Shown here in pieces: positions 33,970-47,000 of a stretch of DNA of 64,000 nt. The position numbers and the translations under genes are program-made. The notes under the pieces were generated by a model that did no database searches, was not told the origin of the DNA, and saw nothing but the letters and a program-made list of their open reading frames with translations. This DNA comes from Romanomermis culicivorax (Eukaryota > Nematoda > Enoplea > Mermithida > Mermithidae). The stretch spans positions 1-64,000 of the forward strand of contig CAWUHX010000044.1 of NCBI GenBank assembly GCA_963922205.1, read 5' to 3'. Numbering within the stretch: position 1 is the first letter of the stretch; each line of letters starts with the position of its first letter.

Positions 33970-34584
33970 TGTTGTGCAGGTCTTTCCTTAAGAGGCGTAA
34001 GAAAAGATTGGGTCTGAACTGACCTGTTAGAACTGATCCCTTGGCTAAGCCTCGGTGATAGTGCAACAGTCCGGTTATCCCCAGACCTACAACAACAAAG
34101 ATAAACTTTGTCCTAAATACGGGGGCCTTACCAAGGACCTCCGCAGTCTCCTAGATGAGACAAGGAATCCCCTCAGGGATAAACTTACTTGGGTATAACC
34201 CGTAAGGGGTTTCCCAAAGCTTACCTGATGTAAGCCGGCGCCTGGGCCTCTGGCCCTCCGCCTTCGTCGATGCGAATAATCTAAATGAATAAACAAATAT
34301 ATTAAACAATAAGTCCGACGAAATATGTAAAAAGAATGTGGGTATACCACAGTAAATAATTTGTGAACAAAACACGTTGCTGGGAAAATTGTATTTGGGG
34401 ATGCCAGCAATATAGCCAAAAATATAATAAAAACAAGAATATAGTGAACAATGATTTTCACTATCACTTTCGGTCTTTCTTTGGCGCTCCATTTCTATGC
34501 AAATGTCTGCGCCGCTGGTCGTCCCTTTCGTCGATTTGCATGTCGATTTCCCCACACGAATTGGCATCAACAGGGTGCCCAACA
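33970..34584 (-). repeat. Element 1 3' LTR
   Basis: 615 bp with 5-bp terminal inverted repeats TGTTG/CAACA. It is virtually the same as 48011-48625. The differences noted include C/T at about 34138 and 34143, T/C at about 34182, G/A at about 34218, and a two-base change near 34412. Confidence 0.95.
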
Positions 34585-35330
34585 TCCCTCGCGCGTCGAA
34601 ACCGACCTACGGGAGGTAGAAAAAAAAACTTTTGGCCGGGTTACCCCGGCATTAAAAAGAATTAATCAAAAAGAAAAAATCTACAATTCCGGCTGACTCC
34701 TGATAAACAGTTTGTCTCACTCGGACTCCCGTTTCACAGTCTGTCCTAATCGGACTCCTGTGCTGGTCGTTGGACACAACGAATACCAAGGGCTTCGCCG
34801 CAATGGCTGGCAAGTGACGCCCATTTTGACCTCGGCGTTGATGGAATAACCTCCTGCCCTAAGGAGTACGACGTAGACGTCGGTGCCGAATGTGGCCGGT
34901 TTCGGGCTCGGCCGCTCGGTCTGCATGCTGTGTCAATTCGTTGGCCGTGGGTCTAACCGCATGCAAATCGATTTCCCGCGTCTCTATTTTTTCTAAATTA
35001 AACTAAAATACGAGATTATATTACGATACAAAAAGACGACGCGGGAATGTACGAGTATCACAAAAATTTAAAATGCGCTAAAAATTTGAGCAAAAAATGT
35101 GGCCAAAAGTTAAAAATATTTTTGCGGTTGCGTTTTGCACTGGTTTGTCGAAAAGAAAATTTTTGTTGGCCAGCAGCACCGAAATTTAAATAATATTTTT
35201 GGATTTTATGTTTTTTGATTTTTTTTTGGATTTTTTGTGATTTTATTAGTGTTTTTGGATTTTGTATTTTATGAAATTAATAAAAATATATGCGAAAAGA
35301 TAAATTTTGGGCCAAAATTTGTGCGGCTTA
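34585..35330 (-). other. Element 1 3' untranslated region
   Basis: About 750 bp lie between ORF3 and the 3' LTR, with no supported frame. They align with 11835-12530 in the old copy, so the spacer is a stable part of the element. Confidence 0.7.
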
Positions 35331-38300
35331 TTACTGCTGCTGCCCGCCGCCTCGGTAACCTCCTCGAGGTCTACCTCGATAGTATCCCCTCTGACCTGGT
35401 TGGCCTCGGGTCTGACCTCCATCGTGGCCTTGATTTTGGCCTTGCTGACTTCCGCCGCGTCTACCAAGCGGCATGAAGTTCGGATTGTGGAACTGCGCAT
35501 CCGGGTCTTGACCTTGGTGTTGCCAGGTTCCTCGGCCTCTGTAAGGTCGCTGAGGGCGCCCTCTGAAGCCTCCTCTGGGTTGACCTTGGTCATACCCCGG
35601 TCTAGCCCTGTACGGGGCCGGGTTTGAGAACATATCGTCTCTCCCCTGCTGCCTTTGACCACTGCTAGTGGAGCTGCTGCGTTGTGGTTTTTGAGTCCGG
35701 AAAGTTGAGTTGAGAGATTTTGATGAAATTGATTTTGACCGAGAAAGCGGACTTTTGTAGGAAGTGCTAGCAGCTTCACTATATGACCTCTGGCTGGTCG
35801 TAGCCGATGATTGTTGTATCGTCGGCGGTTGTTTCTTAGCCGGAGGGAGTCTAGGCACTTTAAACTTACTTGGGCTCTTGGCAGCCGTTCGCTGATATTT
35901 ATCAGCTTGCGACCTGTCATCGCCTGGTGCCTTCCTCTTAACACCCATCTGGTTTAACCTTTGCGAGCCCATAAAAATATATTGATTAAAGGCTGCAATG
36001 TAGACATCGTCTACGCGGTTTCCCTGGGCCTCAATGACTAGTTGTCTGTTCGCAAACGAACACACCTGGGCATACCACCTACCAATTGCCGTTGGCGTGA
36101 TCGGAGCGAAGTCCAACTGTAGAAAGATCATTAGGGTCACATACCTAATGGCCGTAAAGACGTCTGAGGCATCGTAGTCCTGAAGCCATCTGGGAATAAG
36201 AATTAAGATGATCCATTCCCAGATTTCCTCAGGGATGCGCTCTCCGTCAAACATAAATCCGCCCTGCATTTCAAATTGCTGGCGGTAATTTTCATGAATT
36301 TCGGCCATAGCGTCATTGACCATTCTGTAAATGATCGGCCGTTCTTGGCGATCAAAGGCGAAATAATTGGCGACCTCTGGATTTTCGAATGAGATCGGCC
36401 CAATTAAGCGCCTTTGTTCCCATTGCCACTCCCAATAATCAATCAGAGTTTCGGCTAATTGACCAGGAGTGACAAACTGCTGTGGTTCCCTTTCGGGTCT
36501 ATTAGCTACCACATTCAGTTTGACCTTCTTGATCAATTTTTCCTCCGATTCAAGATCGGGCTTCACCAATACGCTTCCCGCAGGTTTGCTACTTCTTGCG
36601 GTATAGCTGGAGGGCACGGATTTGCTTTTGCCAGATGAAGTACTAACCTCTCCGCCGGTTTTCGATACCGTTCGCGTCTGAGTGTACGAAATTGTTGCAG
36701 TGGACCCTGTTGTCCTATCCGATTTCGTCTGGCCTTTGGAGGTCTCCGTTCGCGTCTGACTTTTTGCAGTCTCCGTCCTCGTCTGACTTTTCGAAGTCTC
36801 CGTTCTCGACTTTTGACTCGTCGAATATTGTGGGGTCGTGGTTTCCTCGGCCGTATCGTAGGCGTCGTTCTCGGAACCGGTGGCGGCCGCTCCTTGTTGC
36901 TGCTGATCTTGAGCTGCAAGTCTGCGTCGTCTGGCCTTACCTATCCTCTTTCTGCGCCTTACCTTTTCCTTGGCCAAGTGTCGGATAAATTTTTCCGACA
37001 TACCTTCAGCTAACATCTGCTGAACCTTATCTGGGGAATAAATTCCAGGAATACCTTCCTCGGCAATTCTTCCCCTCTTCATCAGCTCTGTCGCTGCAAT
37101 AGCTGAATCTGAGCTGTCATCGGCTAGTGCCTGCTCCTTCAGCTTCCTTTGGATTGCCCTCTGACGCAGGAATTCCTGCTGCGTCAGCCTTTTCTGTTCT
37201 TGGATTTTGGCCTGTAGGGCCTCGTGCTTCGCTTGTCGGTCGTGATCCTTAGGATCTTTGGCCTTCACAGGTATCTCCTGGGATGCTTCCTGCATCTTCT
37301 CCAGTCTGACATCGATTCCCGACATTTTAGTAACTGCTTCATCAATTTGAGTCTGGATTTTCTCCTCCTCAATAGCCTGTTTCTGAGTCTTGGCCTCCAT
37401 CGCATCCTTATTTTCTGATGTCTGGCCCTCAGATTCCAGAATTTCACCCTCTTCTTCTTCTTCAACATCCTCCTCTGAACTGGACTCAGAGTCTGAATTT
37501 CGTATCTTCGGCAAGAGCTGTTTTACTTTAGCTGGTAACACAGCTGGTGCCGGAGGTACAGACTGCATAATGGTGACAACCTCTGGCTCAGGCTCGGCCG
37601 GTTGCTGTATTTGAGGTACTTGAGTCGGCTGTGCCACCGCTGGTTGCGTTGGCCGCGGCACCACGACTATTACTGCAGCTGCCTGCGTAGCAGCAGTGTC
37701 CAAAGCTGGTGTAGCTTTGACCACTGGCGCTGGCGCTTGCGGCTGCGTTTTAACTTGTCCCGTCCCTCCGGCTTGCGCCGTTTGGGAAGTAGAGGGACGA
37801 TTTACCGGTACCTTAGATATTAACTCACTGGCTGGGGTATATGTTAGTGTATACCCGGGCATCTCCGAAGCAATTGTTCTCTCCCGGAAGCTTTTGCTAA
37901 CAAACTCCGGTCTGAGCTCGAGCGGATTTCTCGGTGCGTACATAATTGGGTAATCGGTCGGCGATGCGTCTTCCGTCATCGGATACCGCAGTCCCGGCGT
38001 CAAAGTCTCGAAGCCTACGTAGTAAAAAGTTACATAAAAGTAAGGGTTTACCTTGTAGGCTCCGTCCTTCAATAACGATTTGTCGTCGCCGATTTGCAAA
38101 ATTTCCTCGGCTTCTCGAAATCGTAAGGGGACAAATCCGAACCAATTTTGCCACGCGTATACCCCTTTTTTAGATGGAAAGCGGGGTTCCGACGGCGGTA
38201 GCGTTGCTGCTAACTCTAAATAATAAGCCAGGCGGTCGCCTGACTTCCAGGACATTCGCTTTATCATCTCCTGTCCTTCTCTGGTATAACTGTTTAAGAA

Positions 38301-40660
38301 GTTATAGTTCAGCAAAGCGCTAGTTTCGTAATCGCACTCCGCTCTCGAGTGCGGCCATGCCAAATGATAAGCCAATGGCATAAATTTACAGATGACCTCT
38401 AACTCCGCAAAGTTTCGCTCATCTAACATACCTGAAATTTTTGCCAAGTTTGGCGTATAAAAATTGGTCTTGTAGGCCTGTCTATGACCTTCGATACCCA
38501 CTGGGTAGTGGTTGTTTGTGGAAAACACCTCTTCAGGTATTTGATCGGGCTTCCCGGCCTGTTGCCAGTATAGCTTGGCGTTTTCGTATAAAGTCAAAGA
38601 AATTTTCCCGTCTAAATCCCAATAGGTTCCACCTGACTTGAGATTTTCCAGGATATCTTTTGAAATATTAACCCAGTCTGGTATCTGGACGTCCTGGATT
38701 TCGTCGGGATCACTATCTGTAGTGTATCCATCGTCCTTCATCGGTTTGTTATCTCTTGGGAGCAGTGGATAGAAGCCACTTGGCAGTTGAACTCCCTGAG
38801 GACGAACTGGATTACACTCCGTGGGCGCGGTATAATAACCGGTGTTATTTCCCTGCATCTGTACAGCCCAACGGTTATACATTTCACATTTCATCATGTG
38901 ATAGACCATATTCGGCTGTACCTGATCGGTTTCCATGACTGGGGTACCTAGCCCCATTTCTCTATTCACGTTGCCCGGAATCATTAAGTATTGTTGATAA
39001 AAATGTAGGGCAACTGTGTTGATCTGTTTGGGATCAACCTTGTCATGGTCGAAAATCTGCATTTGCATAAGCAGTTGATCGGCCATGCCATAGTGAATCG
39101 CGGCAAACATGACCAATAAGGAGTAGTATGCGTCTAGAGCGGCGTACCTAAGCTCTTCCGGCAATATACCTCTTTTGGCAAACCGATCACGGTTCGCCTT
39201 TAATGAAAAGTCATACTGATAGGGGCCCACGTCTATCAGGTAGAATTCCGTGAACAGTCCCTTTAACCGAAAGGTTTCGGGACAGATACCTGTCTGAAAA
39301 CATTTTTTCTCCAGGTTTACCCCTACCATGGTTAGAGCGAAACGGTCTAAATCAAAGTATCGACCCTTGGTCTTTCTAAGAAATTCCCGTAAGGGCACAG
39401 TTTTGTCCCTGTCCTTATTGTCTCGCCCTGCACCACATACGTTATAGATACTTACCAGGTCCTCCAATACGGAATATCCGGCGAAGAGCATGTCGGAATT
39501 CAAAAAGTCGTGGAGGCTGGTCCATTCTTTGAGCATCATCGACGTCGTATCAAGAACGTAGGTTTGACCATTTGTTAACGCGAAGCTCACGTATCGGGCA
39601 AACTGCTTTCCCATAGGATTGTCGACCTCTCTCGTTTTAAACAAGGCGGCGACTTTATCCTGGTTGACTTTTTCGACATCGAATCCACAAACTGGTTGTC
39701 CTCTGAAGATTGATACTTCTCGGATAAAGTGGAGTGTCTGGCTGACTTTCCCGATGTCTACCAATTTTGGTTCCTTGGGATTAGCCGGCCAGTACCCAAA
39801 TGTGGCTTTAAACCACTGATCCAGTTCATGGATTCGCACGGCCCTTTTGACGTTATAATCTAAACATAAGATACTATTAATTTTAGTGTTTATTCCCCTT
39901 TTTTCAGCGCATTTTCGGGTCTATACTACACCAGCACCACAACACCAAGCGGGTTAAGTTTCGCAGAAATTAAATTTAGTGCAGGTTGTTAGGTGAGCCA
40001 CTGATATACAAACATTGAGCTGGTAGGCAACTAACACCTTACCAAATCTTACCCTTGCTACCTCTATATGTTGGGGAGGGTAGACCTGATCCGATTGTCC
40101 ACCACTTGATCGGACACCAATCTCTGACCAGCTGCTTGAGCGACCAACTACGCTCCATTTATGGCGCTGTATTTACAATTTTTATAGTGCTCGAAATTGA
40201 TAATTTTTAATGAATTTGGTATCGAAAAAGTGATATGATTTGATTTGATTTGAAAATAAATAATTTTTTGATAAATTTTTGATGATAAAACTTTGAACGG
40301 GCTGAACCCAAGGTTCTAGGTTTCCCTTGAATCGTATAGCTCTCGGTGGTATCAGGTATATTTCCAAATTGGAAATTCCCTGCTTGGCTTCGAGCTTCCG
40401 CTTCTCAGTACTCCCATTTTTCGTTCCCTCTAAGTTCTAACCTCGTCTGCCCTTTGGGGCGCCGAGCTGGTCTTCCAGTGACTTCTGGGCATTACCTGCG
40501 GTTTCCAAGAATATTTGATAAAATAAGTTCGAAACTTACCGTCGATGAAGAAAAAACGATTATCTTGGCGGTGCTGGGCCCTGCCATATTCGACGTGGCG
40601 CTCTGTGTGCGACCACTCGCGCGTCGGAGCTTGTTGGCGGTTCCGCGCGCCTTTTCCCAT
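35331..40660 (-). CDS. Element 1 ORF3: DEDDy-exonuclease-like protein (spliced)
   Basis: Predicted exons are 40660-40540 (121 nt, starting MGKGARN and ending [10 protein letters not shown]) and 39859-35331, joined across a GTAAGT...TTTAG intron. This gives 1549 residues ending in tandem TAA codons. The junction recreates FFFID-DYNVKRA, matching the uninterrupted FFFADKYNIKH of element 2. Domains in product numbering: residues 80-300 show the DEDDy 3'-5' exonuclease pattern of RNase D, WRN and MUT-7 proteins. Motif I is CGFDVEKV (D101, E103), motif II is [10 protein letters not shown] (D174), [10 protein letters not shown] follows, and motif III is RYAALDAYY (Y279, D283). About 690-810 is Pro/Ala/Thr-rich; 830-960 is acidic then coiled-coil; 1170-1345 is a Trp-rich helical domain. 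The last 100 or so residues are RGG/RG-rich, as in RNA-binding tails. There is no signal peptide, so it is not an envelope gene. Exonuclease activity and role are inferred, not shown. Confidence 0.82.
39860..40539 (-). other. Predicted 680-nt intron in element 1 ORF3
   Basis: The donor GTAAGTTTC at 40539 and acceptor CTTATGTTTAG ending at 39860 keep the reading frame and restore a conserved junction. Like a retroviral env intron, it must stay unspliced in the genomic RNA that is reverse transcribed, because it is present in the inserted copy. Confidence 0.72.
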
Positions 40661-41077
40661 TTCCTTTCGCTTCGAAATGTTTTGTTTCGAATAATAAATT
40701 TATAAAATTTAAAATTTTTGAACGCTGAAAAAGTTTAATATAGCAATTCTGCTAATTTCCTTTTTATCGCGGTTCGGGGAATATTTTACTTCTTCCTTCC
40801 GATGGAAGTTTAGAATTCAGATAAGCGGGGGCAGCTATAGTTTGATTTTGAAAAAATGAAAAATTTGAAAATTAATTTTTTGGAAAAATATCGGAAATAT
40901 TTGGGTTGTCACTTTGGTCTAAAATTCCGAAGAATTTTTCCCAAAGTCTGATATAAATATGAAAAATTTACAAAATTAATATGAATAATACATAAACGCG
41001 ATAAATATTACAAATTAATACATTTTTAATTAAAATTAGTACCTAAGCGCGCGAGATATATACATAATTAAAAAAAA
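40661..41077 (-). other. Spacer between gag-pol and ORF3
   Basis: AT-rich, 417 bp, no supported frame. It could hold the start of a subgenomic mRNA or an upstream splice acceptor for ORF3 exon 1; none is certain. Confidence 0.4.
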
Positions 41078-44000
41078 TCAGCGCGAGATCGCGCATAGAT
41101 TCGCCTTGAGCGAATTTCCAAATGATTTCATTTGGTTTGGCGCTCCAGTCGTAACTGTTTGTGCCATATTGGAAAGTGACGTATTTTCGTCACGTGGCGC
41201 GTCCTGATTGGCTCGCGCTATTCGCGGCAAGACCCTAGTGGTCTCGTAACGAAAATGTTTCAACCTGCTGATTGAAACAGTTTGGCGATTTAGCGGGTTG
41301 TCCCAATGTACAATGGTGACAACATTCTCCGCTTCTCGCGAAATGTCCGTAACTATGAACGGACCGGACCATGGTAGTCCTAATTTTTTCTGCTTGTCTA
41401 CTTTGAGCAGAACCCAGTCCTTTTCTTTAAACCCATTTTGTTTGGACTTTTTATCGAAGTATTTCTTCGATTTTTCAGCAGCACTCTGGATATTTTTGGC
41501 AATATCCTCGTAAAGGTTGACTAAATGATTGGTCAACACAAATTTGTATGCCTCTGCATTGCTGTCCGGCATTACAATATCGTATGCTTTCGATAAGTTT
41601 AACCCGAAGGTTGCCTCGTGACCTCTAAGCAATGAAAATGGGGATTGCCCCGTGGCTGCATGTGGTGTGGCATTATATGCAAACACCACGGCTCTCAAGT
41701 ATCTCGGCCAGTTATCTTTTTCCTCAATGGCCACCTTTCTGAGCTGTTTAATGAGTGTCTGGTTGAACCTTTCTACCATACCATTTCCTTGTGGATGGTA
41801 GGCTGTTGTAAAAATTTTCTGACACTCTAATAACTTGCAGATCTCTTTCATCAGATCTGAGGTAAAACAACCTCCTCTATCGCTGAGTAGTCTCCGTGGA
41901 GTCCCGTGCCTAAATACAATAGCTTGTAGAAAAGTATCTACAACGGTGCTAGCTGACTGATCCGGGATCAGTTCAGCTTCAACCCACTTTGTAAAATAGT
42001 CCTGAAAGACTATGACATACGGTCTCTTCTCACTGAGTGGAGAAATACCCACGATATCCACTGATACTATGTCAAAAGGACCTTGTGGAATAATTGGTAT
42101 CAGTGGCGGAATTTCCGTGTTTCCCTGATTAGCCATTTGACAAACTGGACAAAACTTGATCCAGTGCCTGACATCCTTTTCAATTCCAGGCCACCAGAAC
42201 CGTTTTTTAATCATAGCAAGGGTCCTTTTGAACCCCTGATGAGTCATCATTACGGCACCGTGGTACTGGTGCAAAGTATTGTCCCTAAGGCAGGATGGGA
42301 CGACCACCTGATCATCCGATCCCTGTCCGGCTTCGCGGTATAACACTTCATTCTGGATATAAAATCCACTATGATACTTGGTTGTCCCATTTGGACCCAA
42401 TCTATCAAAGTATGGTCGTAGTACCTCATCTTTTCTCTGCAAGAGGGCCATGAGATCATCTCTAATTAACCCTTTTGGTAATTCATCTTCTTTGGGGTCT
42501 GCCAAAGTAAACTCCTGTTCTTTCTCTGGGTATAACCAGGTAACTCTTTTTTCCTTACTTTTTTCCTGGTTTCCCTTACTTACCTTTTCGTTGACCTGAT
42601 TGCCATCAGGCTGGATCTGAGCCTGATTACTCTTCTCCGCTTCTTTCGCCATGCTCCTTGTAGTTACGGCATTCACCAAGTCTGCAGGCGAGTTTGATTC
42701 TGGATCACCCTCAGAATCTTCTGGATATATCTGGGTGAATCTCGGACTCATATCAGTCCTCTGATTCTTCTTACCTTTTGGCTCCGGATATAACGGAGTA
42801 CCGTCTTCAGGATTCTGATCTGTCAGAATTCTGAATCTCTTTACCAAATTGAGATGCTTTTTCTCAATTAGCTGTGCCTCAAGATCTTTCAGATTTTCAG
42901 ACTCTCGTTTATCCTTTGAGAACATATGTTCCCATTTTGGCGGTATCTTTTCCGCTTGATCGTCTGGTTCATCCATCCTGGACAAAAAGTCTGCCATGGC
43001 ATTTTGTTTTCCAGGCACATACTCTAGTTTATGGTTGAACTGAGAGATGAATGAGTACCATCTCTTCAACTTACCATTGGTCATGGCATTGACCTTCATA
43101 GAAAGTAAAGGCTTGTGATCAGTTCTTATGATCACTCTATGACCTACTAGGTAGTGCTTGTATAACTTTAAGCCATACACTATTGCCAAGCACTCCCTTT
43201 CCGTGGCTGACCACTTCTTTTCATCCACTTTTAAATTTCTGCTATTATAAGCAATTACCCAGCAGTCTGACTTGGTCTCCTGGTAAAGGACTGCTCCTAG
43301 TGCCGTTCCGCTGGCATCTGTCTGAAGGACAAAGTCCGCAGACCCGTCCAAAACCGGATACCTAAGGAATGGCACTGACAATAGTGCTTCTTTCAGGCTC
43401 CTAAAAGCCTGATGGTGAACCTCCGTGATTTCCCAAACACAGTTCTTCCCAGTTAATTTATACAATGGTTCGGCATGTTTAGCCAAACCTGGTATGAACT
43501 TTTTACACCACTGCAACATACCTAAAAACCTTTGCAGTTTACGTTTAGACTCTGGGAATGGGAAATCATTTATAGCTTTGACCTTTTTCGGATCTGGGGA
43601 AACTCCATCCGAATTTAAGATATGTCCTAAAAAATGAACTCTCTCAGGCAGGAATTCACACTTCTCCGGCTTCAAGGTCAAATGAGCCTTTCTTAGAGCT
43701 TGCAGGACTAGCTCTAGATTAACTAGGTGTTCCTCAAACGTATTTGAGAACACAATAATATCGTCTATATAGACTAGACAGATTTTCCAAACATATGGAT
43801 GCAAAACTCTTTCCATCATACGCTGGAATTCGGCTGGCGCATTCTTTAGGCCAAAGGGCATGACTTTAAATTGATAAAGCCCTTCTTGGCATATGAAAGC
43901 AGTTTTTTCTTTGCTTTCTTCATCCATTGGCACTTGCCAATATCCTGATTTGAGATCTAAGGTAGTATAAAACTTGGCTTTACCTAAACAGTCTAGATAG

Positions 44001-47000
44001 TCATCCATTCTAGGAATGGGATACTTATCATCCTTGGTAACATCATTTATACCCCTAAAGTCCACTACTGGTCGCTTGGTACCATCCTTTTTACCTACAA
44101 GGAATAACGGAGCTGCCCAAGGCGACTTTGATGGCTCAATTACACCCTTTTTGAGCATATCTTGCACATGCTCACGAACATGTGGCCGTAAATTTATAGC
44201 AGTCCTGTGGTACCTTTTTGCCACAGGGGCTGCATCACCTGTATTGATTTTACAGGTCAGGTAGGGTGTAGTAGTTGGAGGATCATTGGGCAAGCTGAAC
44301 ACGTCTCTATATTTTGCGAGACATCGTAGAGCTTGTTCCAATTGCTCTGATGGTATGTTGGATTTAGCCAGCATATTGTACAAAGCTTCCTTGAATGCTT
44401 TCTCATCCGATTGAGGAGCTTCAGGTCTAGCTTGAACTGCACAAGTTTGCAGCTTCTCCAGATCCTCAACTATCTTCCCCTTGAGTTGATCTTGGTTATC
44501 AGTATCACACAACACTGAATTAGTATGGCCAATTATTTGATTTCTTTTCAAATGGCATCCTGATCCTGTGTTGTTGGATACCATAACAACAAAATCATCT
44601 TTTGTACCATCTACTATGGTACTATCAATGTGGAACCTTTCTTCATTCTCTTCAGACTCTATTATGATTCCATTAAGGCGATTTTCGCCTACCTTATCCC
44701 AAAGTTTTGCCCTCAGAAGTATATCAGTACCACTAGGTAAGTAGATGGGGTTCACACTCACCACTGGCACCGAAACCTTTAGCAGGCAAATCTTTGGCTG
44801 ATATTGGTCGGCGGCGCTCATTGTGGATTCCGTGGCGCTCGTGGTCATGACCTCTCCACAATTCGATTGGGGCTGGTCCGGCGTCACGTATATCCGTTGT
44901 TGACGGTTGTTGAGCGTCATCGTCCTATTCCTGAAATCTATTATGGCTCCTACCTGAGGATGAGCCAAAAAGTCTGTACCCACAATAACATTTTCACCTG
45001 CTTCAGGAATTACAATTGCTTTAACGGGGAACTGTCCACACAATGTATCCATCCTAAATTGGATATACCCATGGGCTTGGACTGTCTTACCGTTGGCTAC
45101 AGTAACATTTAATATCCTCGGATATTCAGTGTAATCCGGGCCCAAAGTTTCTTTCAGAAACTTAGCCGACATGACAGTGCACTGAGCTCCTGTGTCAATT
45201 AAAGCCATTGTCTTACGACCTCCTATAACAACCTCAATGTGGAATGGGGCTGTTCTGGGGTACGTATCCAGCAAATGTTGTTCCTGAGGACTAGCTGGTG
45301 TGCCTCTCCTTACTACTTGTACTGATGGTACTACAGGTTGTGGTGCAATTGCATTCATTTGCACAATACTACCTAATACAACATTTGGGCAACTCACTCT
45401 CTGATTTACTTCACCTAAAGGACTCATTTGAGATTGCCTTGCAACCATAACACTCGAATAATCCTTCTGAGGTGGCTGATTTGTGAATTGACCCTGTTGA
45501 AGAGTCTGAGTCGGACCCGTAATAGCCTGAGGTGGCTGAGGATGCTGTAGTGCAGCTTGCTGTTGGTATTGCTGCATCTGTTGGAATTGCTTTTGCAGCT
45601 CCTTTTGCTTTTTGAACTCCAGAAACTCATTGTAATCGGAGTTCTGTAGATAACTTTCATGGCTATCCTGATAACCTGAATAGCCTATATTATACGCACC
45701 TCTACCTCTGCTATTAAAGTTGGCATTAGGGTAACCTCCTCTACCTCTATAGTTACCTCTAGCAAAAGTGTTGAAGCCTCCCCTGTTGAAGGTAGGGAAG
45801 CTGGCTCTACCTCTGCTCCTGCGCTCGGACAATACTCTCAATGTCCTGCAGTCTGCAGTATTATGTGTTATGTTCTTGTGGAACTCACACCATGGCTTTG
45901 TCGGATCTCGGGAAACTTGACCTCCCTGACTGGTACTAGGTATGGCCACATCAGACCGATTTTCCGCTTGCCTGTTATCAACCTTTTGCTGGAGCTGGTC
46001 GAACCTTTCGACCAGTTGTACCATCTCTTTAGAAATTTTTAATAGAAGAGATTCTTTCTTACCTTTTTCGGTCTGAGCCCTAGGGGCTTCCCGAACTGGA
46101 ATCTCCTCTATCTCAGGAGAATCACTCCTTGACCTTTGGGTTTGGGCCTGTACCTGATTACCTACAGTTTGATATGGTTGCCGAAACCTTTGCCTCTGGC
46201 CTTGTTGATATCCTTCTGACTGGTTCCTAGCAACTATGGCAATTTTAGGATCATGCCCACTAGGCATACCTACTTCATTAATTACAATAGGATCCTGTTG
46301 TGTACCCTTAGGTCCATATCTCTGAAAGGCATTCCTATATCTACGTTCAATGTCATGAACTTCAACTGCTAGATCATACCAAGTTCTAAAGGTATGTTTT
46401 GAATTCTTGAGTTCAGTCTGGAATGTGGGGTCACTCTTATATATGAAGGTGTCAATGATCAGTCTCTGTTTAGACTGATAGTCCAAATCACCTTTAACTA
46501 GTTCCACTAATATACTGACCCTTTTTAAAAACTCGACGGCCTGTTCATTGGGTCTTTGCAGGATCTCAAATAATTCCCTGGTTAACATTTCCAGGTTACA
46601 TTCAGGTGCAAAGACATTAATAATGGCTCTCCTGGCCTCCCTATAGGTCATGTTGTCTCCTGCAACAGCCTTCGGTCTACCTTTAGAAAGCCTCAGCAGT
46701 GCTTCATACTTAGCTGATTCGGGTGTATCCCTACGGAATTCCCCTTCCAGTGCTGTTAAGAAGCTAAGCACCTGCTGATTTACCATACCCTCATCTAAAA
46801 GTTTGGGTAACACACCTTTAACGATATTCCTGACTACAATCTCTTGTGCCAAAATATTTGATGGCACTTCCCTCTGATCATACGCTGCTGTTAATACTGG
46901 ATCAAGATCAGAGTTCAGGGACTGCAGCATAACCCTATTTGGATCTCGTTGAGGTGGTACACCTCCTTGATATGATGGCATATTGTCTTTGTCGAACCTG

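Noticed and set aside
34087-34585. 126- and 144-codon frames in both LTRs (also 48128-48626) as an LTR-encoded gene
   Set aside because: They overlap each other in different frames, have no motif, and are conserved simply because the LTRs are nearly identical.
35331-40660. ORF3 as an envelope gene
   Set aside because: Position after pol suggests env, but the product has no signal peptide or membrane segment and has an exonuclease-like N-terminus and RGG tail.
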